DNA from: Chitinivorax sp. B
GTDB lineage: Bacteria; Pseudomonadota; Gammaproteobacteria; Burkholderiales; SCOH01
Length of the DNA: 36,221 nucleotides
Assembly: GCF_005503445.1 (NCBI RefSeq)
Contig: NZ_SCOH01000047.1
Span: forward strand, 1-36,221
Direction: 5' to 3'
Positions 1 to 7,356 of this stretch are shown piece after piece; the first letter of the stretch is position 1, and the number at the start of each line of letters is the position of its first letter. Below the pieces are notes generated by a model that was not told where the DNA came from, did not search any database, and worked only from the letters and a program-made list of their open reading frames with translations. The position numbers and the translations under genes are program-made.

Positions 1-36
1 CACCCACACCCACACCCACACCCACACCCACACCCA
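1..36 (+). repeat. CCCACA hexanucleotide microsatellite encoding Pro-Thr linker
   Basis: About six tandem copies of a 6-bp unit at the window edge, read as alternating Pro and Thr codons. A unit of six cannot change the frame, so copy-number change would only alter linker length. The array may continue outside the window. Confidence 0.85.
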
Positions 37-764
37 ATGGTCAAGTTTGCTTCTTTGAGCATATCCATTATCAGGGCGGTCGCTTTTGTAGTGGGGTAGG
101 AGTATTTGAAGTGCCTGCTAGCTGGGCGAGAATGGTGTCCTCGGTCAAAGTGCCATCGGGTTTAACTGTTGAGCTATTTGATCAATCGCGACAGCAAGGA
201 AATAGACTGACACTTCGTACTGATGATGCCAACTTGGTGTTACGTAACTACAACGACAAAATGATGTCGTTCAAGGTTGCCGGTGGTGGGCCTACTCCGA
301 CACCTACGCCGCAACCCTTGGCAAAGTGTGAAACCAGCTTCACTTTGTCCGGTGAATTTACGATCACCAACAAGTTGAGTGGCACCAAACTAGTACCGGC
401 TGGTGATATAACAATGTCACCCTTGGTTGTCTGGAATGATGGGAATGCCACACGCTGGAAACTGGAGCGCAATGTTGAGGGGTTTGTATATTTGATGTCC
501 AAGGCAACTGGCCTAGCGCTGGATCTCAATGGTTCAACTAAGCATAAGGTTGGTGGTGAATCCATCATGTACCCCCTGCATCGTGGAGTGAATCAACAAT
601 GGTGCCCGATGCCTGCGGACGGTGGTACCTATTATTTGGTGTCTCGCTATAGTGGTTTCCCATTGGGCATCACTGCAGGCCAGGATGGTACGCCAGTCAT
701 TCAACAAGCCATGGGCTCCAGTGATGGTTTGAAATGGACGTTTGCTGTGCGCTCTTTCCAGTAA
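1..764 (+). CDS. 3' part of a secreted beta/gamma-crystallin plus lectin-like protein (5' end outside window)
   Basis: The reading frame is open from the left edge (first full codon at 3) to the TAA at 762-764. A GTG at 111 is an internal codon, not the start. Visible order: a (Pro-Thr) linker (3-35); a beta/gamma-crystallin-like domain (about 36-290) beginning CFFEHIHYQGGRFC, with the aromatic/Gly-Gly Greek-key signature repeated around VELFDQ and NDKMMSFKV; a short PTPTPTPQ linker; and a C-terminal lectin-like domain of about 145 residues. The last domain clearly resembles the C terminus of the large astacin at 26060-28774: both share LDLxGSTK, HRGxNQQWCPM and a VSR.(T/S)GF.LGI segment. The catalytic part, if any, lies upstream. 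Probably an exported carbohydrate- or surface-binding protein; the function is inferred from domains only. Confidence 0.8.
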   Translation, partial: PTPTPTPTPTPNGQVCFFEHIHYQGGRFCSGVGVFEVPASWARMVSSVKVPSGLTVELFDQSRQQGNRLTLRTDDANLVLRNYNDKMMSFKVAGGGPTPTPTPQPLAKCETSFTLSGEFTITNKLSGTKLVPAGDITMSPLVVWNDGNATRWKLERNVEGFVYLMSKATGLALDLNGSTKHKVGGESIMYPLHRGVNQQWCPMPADGGTYYLVSRYSGFPLGITAGQDGTPVIQQAMGSSDGLKWTFAVRSFQ

Positions 765-796
765 AGTAGAATAAGTGCCAGTTGGCATAAATGAAG

Positions 797-843
797 CCCT
801 CCAGTGGCCGATGAAGTACCCCGGCCGTATGGAGGGTTGTTTT
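797..843 (+). terminator. Rho-independent terminator of the lectin gene
   Basis: CCCTCCA (797-803) pairs with TGGAGGG (830-836) and GGCCG (806-810) pairs with CGGCC (822-826), followed by TTGTTTT. It lies 33 bp after the stop codon. Confidence 0.85.
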
Positions 844-915
844 ATGTGTAGCCAAGGGTGTGCATGTTGCTTGAAGCGATAAAAAAATGTGTTGGGATTG
901 AACGAATCCTAATTT

Positions 916-944
916 ATGACAATCGAATGTTAATGGATTAGAAT
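916..944 (+). promoter_or_regulatory. Sigma70-type promoter for the small exported protein
   Basis: ATGACA (916-921) and TAGAAT (939-944) each match the consensus at five of six positions, with a 17-bp spacer. The predicted transcript start, near 951, is just upstream of the ribosome binding site at 959-964. Confidence 0.55.
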
Positions 945-970
945 CTAGAGCTTCGTAGAAGGTGAATAGC

Positions 971-1531
971 ATGAAATGCTGGCAATGGTTGGCAGCCGTT
1001 AGTTTGATGACTTACTTGCCTTTGGGATTGGCTTGTTCTGATGGTCATGGTACGAACAATGTCATATCAAGTTCGACCGTTAAACAGTTGACTATTAAAG
1101 ACACTGGTCAGGCGATGGTTTTAAAGTGCCCACCCGGGCAGCAATGTGATGCCCGGGCGGACTACCACGCATTGCAGTATGCAAAAGATGGCTTGGAAGT
1201 CTATTTGTCCTTCTCTGCATCTGTGAACCGTGATTACCGGTCGCCAAGCATGCAAAAAAATTTCCGGTTTGCAGATTTTTATCTTCCAAGCGGTGGCGAG
1301 GGGGACATTAATCTACATGTTGAAATGCTTGACAAGCAGATAGAGTTTTTGCCTGCCCCGCAAGGGCTGTTGAGGCTGCGTGTGCGGGCGCCGATCTATA
1401 AGATGGTGAGTCAAGGTGACGGTAAGTCACCAAATTGCAGGACAGATGATATGGTCGGGGTATGCCAACAAGAGGTTCTTCACCGGCAGCCAATTGACCT
1501 GACGATGGAGTTGAAGCTACCAGCAAGCTAA
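971..1531 (+). CDS. Small exported protein of unknown function
   Basis: I do not recognise the family. The protein of 186 residues starts with a short basic stretch and a hydrophobic segment (about residues 5-21, ending LPLGLAC), which reads as a signal peptide; Cys in GLAC is a possible but poor lipobox because the -3 residue is Gly. The mature part has Cys pairs (CPPGQQC, and C near NCRTDD and VCQQE) consistent with periplasmic disulfides. The ATG at 971 is preferred over the GTG at 962 because AAGGTG at 959-964 is correctly spaced from it. The gene stands alone between a terminator and the secretion operon, and may or may not be functionally linked to that operon. Confidence 0.7.
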   Translation: MKCWQWLAAVSLMTYLPLGLACSDGHGTNNVISSSTVKQLTIKDTGQAMVLKCPPGQQCDARADYHALQYAKDGLEVYLSFSASVNRDYRSPSMQKNFRFADFYLPSGGEGDINLHVEMLDKQIEFLPAPQGLLRLRVRAPIYKMVSQGDGKSPNCRTDDMVGVCQQEVLHRQPIDLTMELKLPAS

Positions 1532-1622
1532 GTGTGTCAGGTTATTGATTTGGCGACCAAAGAGTGTAGATTCATTGGCTTGCTTCGAAGTATGATACTT
1601 GAAGATATGCTAAATGATTTTC

Positions 1623-1631
1623 TGGTATTAT
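1623..1631 (+). promoter_or_regulatory. Possible extended -10 promoter for the secretion operon
   Basis: TGGTATTAT is an extended -10 element (TG, one base, TATTAT) 46 bp before the first pseudopilin gene. No good -35 lies 16-18 bp upstream (TTGAAG at 1599-1604 is 21 bp away), which is tolerable for an extended -10 promoter. Confidence 0.35.
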
Positions 1632-1676
1632 AGTGGTTATATCTAATTTCAACGTTATCTGCTGAATTGGCTAGTG

Positions 1677-2090
1677 ATGAAAACGAAAAAATATCAAGGC
1701 TTTACCCTGCTTGAGCTGTTGATTGCATTGGTGATTATTGGTCTGTTGGTGGGCGTGGTAGGTCCGAATCTATTCAAGAATCTTGGCAAGTCCGAAGTGA
1801 CGACTGCCAAAGCTCAGATTGATGCTCTGTCAAAAGCGATCGAATCTTATCGCCTTGATACAGGCCATTTTCCTCGTAATGAGCAGGGATTGGCCGTGCT
1901 GATGCAGGCACCGACTGACGAACCTGGTTGGCGTGGCCCGTATTTGAAGAAAGATGTTCCAATGGATCCATGGGGGCACCCTTATCAGTATCGTAGTCCT
2001 GGTGAGAATGGTCGTGAATTCGATATCACATCTCATGGTAAAGATGGTCGCCCGGGTGGGGCCGGTGACGATGCCGATCTTCGTAACTGA
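1677..2090 (+). CDS. gspG: Type II secretion major pseudopilin GspG
   Basis: GspG polymerises into the periplasmic pseudopilus that drives substrates through the outer-membrane secretin. The prepilin signature is intact: a short basic leader, Gly8 at the cleavage site, then FTLLELLIALVIIGLLVG with Glu at mature position 5. The C-terminal half carries typical GspG elements: GHFPRNEQGL, WRGPYLKKDVPMDPWG, and a Gly/Asp-rich end (SHGKDGRPGGAGDDAD) resembling the calcium-binding loop of the family. Length (137 residues) is normal. A GTG codon directly before the ATG could add one residue; the ribosome site is weak either way. First gene of the operon, 20 bp before gspF. Confidence 0.93.
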   Translation: MKTKKYQGFTLLELLIALVIIGLLVGVVGPNLFKNLGKSEVTTAKAQIDALSKAIESYRLDTGHFPRNEQGLAVLMQAPTDEPGWRGPYLKKDVPMDPWGHPYQYRSPGENGREFDITSHGKDGRPGGAGDDADLRN

Positions 2091-2110
2091 TTGTTGTAGA
2101 TAATCTTTCT

Positions 2111-3307
2111 ATGAGCCAGCGTTTCGAAATCAGTGCATTAGACGCCCAGCGTAAGTTGGTACGTCTTAGCATTGATGCTGCCAATGCTGAAGAGGCCAAG
2201 CGCGGCATCGAAATGCGAGGCATGAAACCGCTTTCAATTGAAAGTAAGGCCTCTGGCAATGGATTATCGCTGTCCCGTGCGCCACGTTTTGATTTGTTGC
2301 TGTTTTGTCGGGAATTGACTGCGTTGCTCGTGGCAGGTTTACCTGTTACCGAGTCTATCGAAACATTGAGTGAAAAAGAGCACCGGCCTGCCATCAAATC
2401 CATTCTGGATAGTGTCAAGCATTCGTTGTTCCAGGGGCAAACATTGTCACAGTGTTTGGCATCTCAACCAGATGTATTCCCCGAGTTGTTTGTGGCTACA
2501 GTACGTGCAAGTGAGCACACTGGCGAGCTGCATAAGTCAATTGTTCGATACATTAATTATCAGGAACAAGTTGAAACGCTACGTAAACGATTGGTCAGTG
2601 CTGCAATTTATCCGGCAATTCTGCTGGTGGTCGGTGGTGGTGTCTGTTTATTTCTATTGGGGTATCTGGTTCCCAAATTCAGTCGCATTTATGAAGGGCT
2701 GAATACTGATTTGCCGACTTTGTCACGTTGGTTGCTGGCATTTGGTGGCTGGCTGGACAAGAATCAAACTAGCGCTGCAGTGGGTGTGGCCATGGTGGTA
2801 GCGGGTATTGTGTTGATCTCACGTCAGCCCACTGTTCGGGCTGCGGTGGTGGCCCGTGCATGGAAGAGCCCTTGGTTGGGGGAGCGTTTGCGCATTTTCC
2901 AGCTTGCGCGGTTTTATCGCGCGGCAGGTATGTTGTTGCGTGGTGGCATTCCGTTAGTGACATCATTTGAGCGAGTTGCTGATCTGTTAAGCCCAGCACT
3001 GCGTCAACCGTTGTTGAAGGTCATTGCCGCACTAAAGCAGGGGCAGCCTTTGGCAGATACCATGCAGCGTGAGGGTTTGACGACACCAGTAGCTCTGCGC
3101 TTGTTACGAGTTGGTGAGAAAAGCGGTCAATTAGGTGACATGATGGAACATGTTGCCACGTTTTACGATGATGAATTGGCCCGCTGGGTTGATGTGGCAA
3201 CCAAGCTGTTTGAGCCGATCCTGATGTTGTTCATGGGGGGCTTCATTGGTTTGGTGGTACTACTGATGTACTTGCCGATTTTTGATCTTGCCGGAGGCGT
3301 GAAATGA
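2111..3307 (+). CDS. gspF: Type II secretion inner-membrane platform protein GspF
   Basis: GspF is the polytopic platform protein that couples the cytoplasmic ATPase to pseudopilus assembly. The 398-residue protein has the normal family length and two repeated T2SSF domains (about 62-188 and 265-390). Each has an RELT/LL(V/R)AG(L/G)(I/L)P-type start and an (E/G).(S/T)G(E/Q)L motif (SEHTGEL at 134-140; GEKSGQL at 335-341). Hydrophobic segments near 168-188, 222-236 and 369-391 are the three expected membrane spans. Its TGA overlaps the ATG of gspE by four bases, implying translational coupling. Confidence 0.94.
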   Translation: MSQRFEISALDAQRKLVRLSIDAANAEEAKRGIEMRGMKPLSIESKASGNGLSLSRAPRFDLLLFCRELTALLVAGLPVTESIETLSEKEHRPAIKSILDSVKHSLFQGQTLSQCLASQPDVFPELFVATVRASEHTGELHKSIVRYINYQEQVETLRKRLVSAAIYPAILLVVGGGVCLFLLGYLVPKFSRIYEGLNTDLPTLSRWLLAFGGWLDKNQTSAAVGVAMVVAGIVLISRQPTVRAAVVARAWKSPWLGERLRIFQLARFYRAAGMLLRGGIPLVTSFERVADLLSPALRQPLLKVIAALKQGQPLADTMQREGLTTPVALRLLRVGEKSGQLGDMMEHVATFYDDELARWVDVATKLFEPILMLFMGGFIGLVVLLMYLPIFDLAGGVK

Positions 3308-4998
3308 CCGCCCGTATCCCGTCCGACCTGATGCGCCCGCGTTTTTCGCCTACTGAGCTACAGCAAGCTCGACAGGAAGCCGAGGCTGAAGGCAAGCATT
3401 TGCTTGATATCCTGGTCGCAAAATCACAGCAGCCACCAGAAGTTGTCCGATATGCCCTAGCTCAAACGCTGCGTATTCCCCAAGTTCCCGCGACTAAGCT
3501 TGACGATTTGGAGCCTGACTTCAGTAAGCTACCCTTTACTGAAGCCTTGGCCCGGCAATGTCTGCCCGTCCGCAGGAAGGATCGGATCGTGGCAATTGTG
3601 GCCGATCCGCTTCAGCCTGGTTTGATGGCTTGGCTTGAGCATAAATTGGATGGTGCTTATCAGCTGGCCTTGACGGATGGTGAGCGTCTGGCGGCGCGAT
3701 TTGCTGCACTGGAAGATGGTCGTCGTGCAATTGATGGCGTGTTGCAATCATCTCAAGGGGGTGGCAAGCGGGGCGAACACGTTGAAGTGATCTCGCTACA
3801 AAGCATCGCCGAAGAATCTGGCGCCGCAGTACGCTTGGTCAACTCAACGCTGTATGACGCACTGAAGAGTGGCGCCAGTGACATTCATTTGGAGAGCGAA
3901 CCGGAAGGGTTGTCCATTAAATATCGTATTGATGGTGTGTTAAGTGCCATCAATAAGATTGGGGGCGTCGATCTGGCGGAGCAGGTTATTTCTCGATTAA
4001 AGGTTATGTCTGAACTGGATATCGCGGAGCGACGTGTACCACAGGATGGTCGTTTCAAAGCAATGATTCTGGGGCGCGAGGTGGATTTTCGTGTCTCGGT
4101 CATGCCGAGCATTCATGGCGAGGATGCGGTGCTGCGTGTTCTCGACAAACAAGCCGTCACAAGTCAAATGACAGGCTTAAGCCTGGATAGCCTGGGTTTT
4201 GATGCCCAGACCAAGCAAATCATTCGGGATTTAGCCATTGAGCCATATGGCATGCTGCTTGTAACAGGGCCAACAGGATCAGGTAAGACTACGACACTCT
4301 ACGCAGCGCTTTCTGAAATCAACAATGGTGAAGACAAGATCATCACGATTGAAGATCCTGTTGAGTATCAGTTACCCGGCATATTGCAGATACCAGTCAA
4401 CGAGAAAAAAGGCCTGACTTTTGCTCGGGGGTTGCGGTCTGTATTGCGCCATGATCCTGATAAGATCATGGTTGGTGAGATTCGTGACCCTGAAACCGCA
4501 CAAATAGCTGTGCAGGCTGCATTGACGGGCCATTTGGTATTGACCACGGTGCATGCCAACAGCGTCTTTGATGTTATCAGCCGATTTCTGTATATGGAGG
4601 TTGATCCATACAGCCTAGTTGCTGCTTTGAATGGTGTATTGGGGCAGCGCTTGGTTCGGCGGGTCTGCCCACACTGCTCAACACTATATCGCCCACCATC
4701 AGATTTGCTGGTGGCTTCCCGGTTTCAGCCGGATTGGCTACCTAAGTTTCAGTTCCGAATGGGTAAAGGTTGTTCTCATTGCCGTGGTTCGGGTTATTTG
4801 GGGCGAATTGCCATTGCGGAAATCTTAAGTTTGAACGATGAGTTACGCGAATTGATTTTATGTAAGGCACCAATGAGTGAGTTGAAGCAGGCTGCGCGCC
4901 GGAATGGTACACGTCAGTTGCGAGAGGTTGCATTGGCCGCAGTGGCACGAGGGGAAACGACTTTGCAGGAGATCAATCGTGTTACGTTTATCCGCTGA
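3304..4998 (+). CDS. gspE: Type II secretion assembly ATPase GspE
   Basis: The cytoplasmic hexameric ATPase that powers pseudopilus assembly. All family motifs are present: Walker A GPTGSGKT (322-329), Asp box IITIEDPVEY, Walker B KIMVGEIRDPE (387-397) and His box TGHLVLTTVHANS. A tetracysteine zinc site follows: Cys455/Cys458 and Cys490/Cys493. The N-terminal T2SSE_N-type domain occupies roughly residues 10-130, and an SGASDIHLE segment opens the N2 domain. Length of 564 is typical. The 3' end overlaps the next gene's start by 20 bp. Confidence 0.95.
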   Translation: MTARIPSDLMRPRFSPTELQQARQEAEAEGKHLLDILVAKSQQPPEVVRYALAQTLRIPQVPATKLDDLEPDFSKLPFTEALARQCLPVRRKDRIVAIVADPLQPGLMAWLEHKLDGAYQLALTDGERLAARFAALEDGRRAIDGVLQSSQGGGKRGEHVEVISLQSIAEESGAAVRLVNSTLYDALKSGASDIHLESEPEGLSIKYRIDGVLSAINKIGGVDLAEQVISRLKVMSELDIAERRVPQDGRFKAMILGREVDFRVSVMPSIHGEDAVLRVLDKQAVTSQMTGLSLDSLGFDAQTKQIIRDLAIEPYGMLLVTGPTGSGKTTTLYAALSEINNGEDKIITIEDPVEYQLPGILQIPVNEKKGLTFARGLRSVLRHDPDKIMVGEIRDPETAQIAVQAALTGHLVLTTVHANSVFDVISRFLYMEVDPYSLVAALNGVLGQRLVRRVCPHCSTLYRPPSDLLVASRFQPDWLPKFQFRMGKGCSHCRGSGYLGRIAIAEILSLNDELRELILCKAPMSELKQAARRNGTRQLREVALAAVARGETTLQEINRVTFIR

Positions 4999-5776
4999 TT
5001 GCGTAGTGATTGCGCTGGAAGCGGAATACGTGAGTGCTGTATGCCTTCGAGGCCGTAAGCGTGAGCGTGTGGCATCAATGCGTATACCGCTGACTTTGCG
5101 GGAGGGCGTGCCAGCTTTTGACGAATTGGATGCATGGTTGGCGGACCCAGCCGTTTCCGGTTCCAAGCAGCTTGAGGCGGTGATATCCAATACTTGGGCA
5201 CGTTATGAAATTCTGCCGTGGCAGCCAAACCTGCTGGATGATGGATTGAGCCTAGATTACGCAAGAGCCTTACTGACAGAGCAGTATGGCGACGTGGTGA
5301 ATCAATGGACATTGGCGCTTTCACCTGCTCGCTTTAAGCACAACCGTTTGGTCAGTGGTATGGATGCTCGATGGATGGCTGCTTTAGAGGATTTGGCAAA
5401 ACGCCATGCCATGAAGCTGACTAGCGTTAGGCCTTTACTGGTAGCAATTTTTAATCGATTGGCCAAGGAACTGCCAAAGAGCGGCCTGTTGGCAGTGGTG
5501 GAACCGGGACGGTTGTGTTTATTACAGATGCGGGATGGGGAGTGGCATAGCTTGCAAAACCGAGTATTGCCAGAGCCGTGGGAGCGCAAATTGCCCCCGA
5601 TGATCGCGCAAGCAAGTATGGCATTAAATGCGACAGATGAACCATTGTTTATTACCGCGCCTGTCCATCGACGTGCCATGCTTGATGATGTATCGGGTAC
5701 TTGGTTGAAATTGCCACCGCAACGGGGGTTTGACCCGAGGCAAGACAGGGAGTGGGCATTCTGCCTCGGATGTTGA
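4979..5776 (+). CDS. Probable PilM/GspL-like cytoplasmic assembly protein
   Basis: Assignment rests mainly on position between the ATPase and a PilN-like gene; sequence similarity visible by eye is weak. The 265-residue protein has no clear membrane span and begins with alternating hydrophobic strands (DCVVIALEAEYVSAVCL), compatible with an actin-like fold as in PilM or the cytoplasmic part of GspL. The GTG at 4979 is chosen because AGGAGA at 4967-4972 is spaced correctly; the longer frame back to an ATG at 4904 would overlap gspE by almost 100 bp and has no site. It lies entirely within the secretion operon, so it likely links the ATPase to the inner-membrane complex. Confidence 0.6.
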   Translation: MLRLSADCVVIALEAEYVSAVCLRGRKRERVASMRIPLTLREGVPAFDELDAWLADPAVSGSKQLEAVISNTWARYEILPWQPNLLDDGLSLDYARALLTEQYGDVVNQWTLALSPARFKHNRLVSGMDARWMAALEDLAKRHAMKLTSVRPLLVAIFNRLAKELPKSGLLAVVEPGRLCLLQMRDGEWHSLQNRVLPEPWERKLPPMIAQASMALNATDEPLFITAPVHRRAMLDDVSGTWLKLPPQRGFDPRQDREWAFCLGC

Positions 5777-5777
5777 T

Positions 5778-6275
5778 ATGCAACCGGTAAGACTAGATTT
5801 TGTTCGCCGTAGTGGCGGTTCCTTAGTGCTTGGTGTGCCATTGTGTGTGATAGGGCTGGGATTGTTGACCGCATTGAGCATGCAAGTGGCGTCGGTCGAA
5901 CAAAAAGTGGAACAAGACAAGGGTGCGCTATGGCGTTTGCGTACACCTGATAGCAGCCAGCCACAAGGTGACCAACAGGAACGAGACAAAGCCAAAGATC
6001 TGTCTGTGCAGTTCGCCCGTCCATGGGATATTCTGTTTAGCAATCTCGAAAAGATTGAAGCTGCTGATGTCCGTCTAACCCAGATACTACCTGACAGTGG
6101 GCAGCGTACAGTCCGATTGGCGGGCGAAGCCAAGACGGCTCAGGCATTGTATGACTACATGCGCAGATTGGGTACTGAAGCTGGATTGCGGCAAATACAT
6201 TTGATCCAACAGAAATTGGATCCGGAAGCGGATGTTGAACGCTTCCAACTGCAAGCCCAGTGGGGGCCGAAATGA
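5778..6275 (+). CDS. PilN-like inner-membrane protein of the secretion operon
   Basis: A 165-residue bitopic protein: MQPVRLDFVRR cytoplasmic tail, one membrane helix (about 15-36), an initial coiled stretch (VEQKVEQDKGALWRL), then an alpha/beta periplasmic domain. The short N-terminal peptide followed by one helix and a coiled coil is the PilN pattern, the PilN N terminus being what PilM binds. It begins two bases after the previous stop and ends overlapping the next gene by four bases. By context it belongs to the alignment subcomplex replacing the canonical GspL periplasmic part. Confidence 0.65.
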   Translation: MQPVRLDFVRRSGGSLVLGVPLCVIGLGLLTALSMQVASVEQKVEQDKGALWRLRTPDSSQPQGDQQERDKAKDLSVQFARPWDILFSNLEKIEAADVRLTQILPDSGQRTVRLAGEAKTAQALYDYMRRLGTEAGLRQIHLIQQKLDPEADVERFQLQAQWGPK

Positions 6276-6805
6276 GCGGCATGATGTTTTGGTTGCGTTT
6301 TGGCTGGCAACGTTTAGGTGCGCCAGGGCGTCTTGGTGTGATCTTGATCTTTGCCGCCTTAGGTGTCTGGCTATTCAAGGTATTGCCTGCAGAACGAGAT
6401 GCCGCAACAGTGGCCACACAGCTTGTTAGTGCTCGACAGGATGCATTGAAACTAGCTGGAGCCAAACGAGGACAACCAACGCTCGATTCGTTCTACCGCC
6501 ATTTTCCAGATATTGCGGCAGTGCCTGATGACTTGGCCATTTTTAATGATGCAGCCGAGCAATCCGATTTGGCAATTGTCGAATCACAATACCAATTGCA
6601 AGATGTACCTGGACTCAAGCTGCAACGTTATCAGGTCAGTTTGCCACTGGATGGTGACTATCCAGCGTTGCGTGGTTTTTTGAGTAAGGCCTTGCAACGG
6701 TTACCCCATGCCGCGTTGGATGAGGTTCGTTTCGAACGAGATGAACAAAGTGACGTAGTGACAGCCCGTTTGCGTTTCAGTCTGTATTACAAGGTGCCCA
6801 AATGA
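6272..6805 (+). CDS. PilO/GspM-like inner-membrane protein
   Basis: A 177-residue protein with one N-terminal membrane helix (about residues 20-37, LGVILIFAALGVWLF), then a helix and a ferredoxin-like periplasmic domain with the pattern LPLDGDYPALRGFLSKALQRLPHAALDEVRF, as in PilO/GspM proteins. The ATG at 6272 overlaps the upstream TGA (ATGA), and GGGGG at 6262-6266 is a usable ribosome site. A GTG at 6260 is a less likely alternative. It is expected to heterodimerise with the preceding PilN-like protein. Confidence 0.65.
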   Translation: MSGMMFWLRFGWQRLGAPGRLGVILIFAALGVWLFKVLPAERDAATVATQLVSARQDALKLAGAKRGQPTLDSFYRHFPDIAAVPDDLAIFNDAAEQSDLAIVESQYQLQDVPGLKLQRYQVSLPLDGDYPALRGFLSKALQRLPHAALDEVRFERDEQSDVVTARLRFSLYYKVPK

Positions 6806-7356
6806 AACCAAAGGCATCACTGACTTGGCTAGGTTTGTTGTCGGGTACAGTCGCATTAACAGCCTATTCACTCTGGTTTGGTGGCGAAGACGAAGAATTA
6901 TTGGCAGGACGTCCAAATGCCGGGCAGCCTGCGGTTACGGCTACAGCAAAGACCGCTCAGCCTGTCGTTGTGGTAAACAATACAGGTTCGACCACCACGC
7001 TATCGAATGGTTGGGTACAACGGGTTGGTATCGGCGAAGCCGCCTCAGACCCATTCCACAGTGCCCGTAAAGCGAAAGAGCCTGAGGTAGACCCGTCTAT
7101 ACAGGCTCCTCCACCTCAGCCTACACCACCGGTTCCAACAGGGCCACCTCCCTTACCATTTGCTTATTTGGGTAAATTGCAACGTGGTGCACAAATAGAC
7201 ATCTATCTGGATTTTCAAGGCCAGAATCTGATTGCCCATGTCGGTGAAACAATCGCCGGCGGATATCGACTCGACAGCATGGACGCTGCCGGAATTCATT
7301 TCACGTATCTTGCCTCTGGTGAGAAGCAAGTTTTGTCAATGGGAGTACAACCATGA
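6802..7356 (+). CDS. PilP/GspC-like periplasmic linker protein
   Basis: A 184-residue protein with one N-terminal membrane helix (about 8-26), a low-complexity segment, a proline-rich spacer (about 102-118, PPPQPTPPVPTGPPP) and a C-terminal beta-rich domain (119-181, starting LPFAYLGKL and including GETIAGGYRLDSM and GEKQVLSMGV). This is the layout of the homology region of GspC/PilP, which touches the secretin N domains. It overlaps both neighbours by four bases. Location directly before the secretin gene supports the role; the exact family is uncertain. Confidence 0.65.
   Translation: MKPKASLTWLGLLSGTVALTAYSLWFGGEDEELLAGRPNAGQPAVTATAKTAQPVVVVNNTGSTTTLSNGWVQRVGIGEAASDPFHSARKAKEPEVDPSIQAPPPQPTPPVPTGPPPLPFAYLGKLQRGAQIDIYLDFQGQNLIAHVGETIAGGYRLDSMDAAGIHFTYLASGEKQVLSMGVQP

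Noticed and set aside
111-764. GTG at 111 as the true start of the left-edge gene
   Set aside because: The same frame is open to the window edge and the upstream codons encode a Pro-Thr linker and the first half of a crystallin domain, so the gene starts outside the window.
4904-4978. ATG at 4904 as start of the PilM/GspL-like gene
   Set aside because: It would overlap gspE by 95 bp and lacks a ribosome site; GTG at 4979 has AGGAGA at the right distance.
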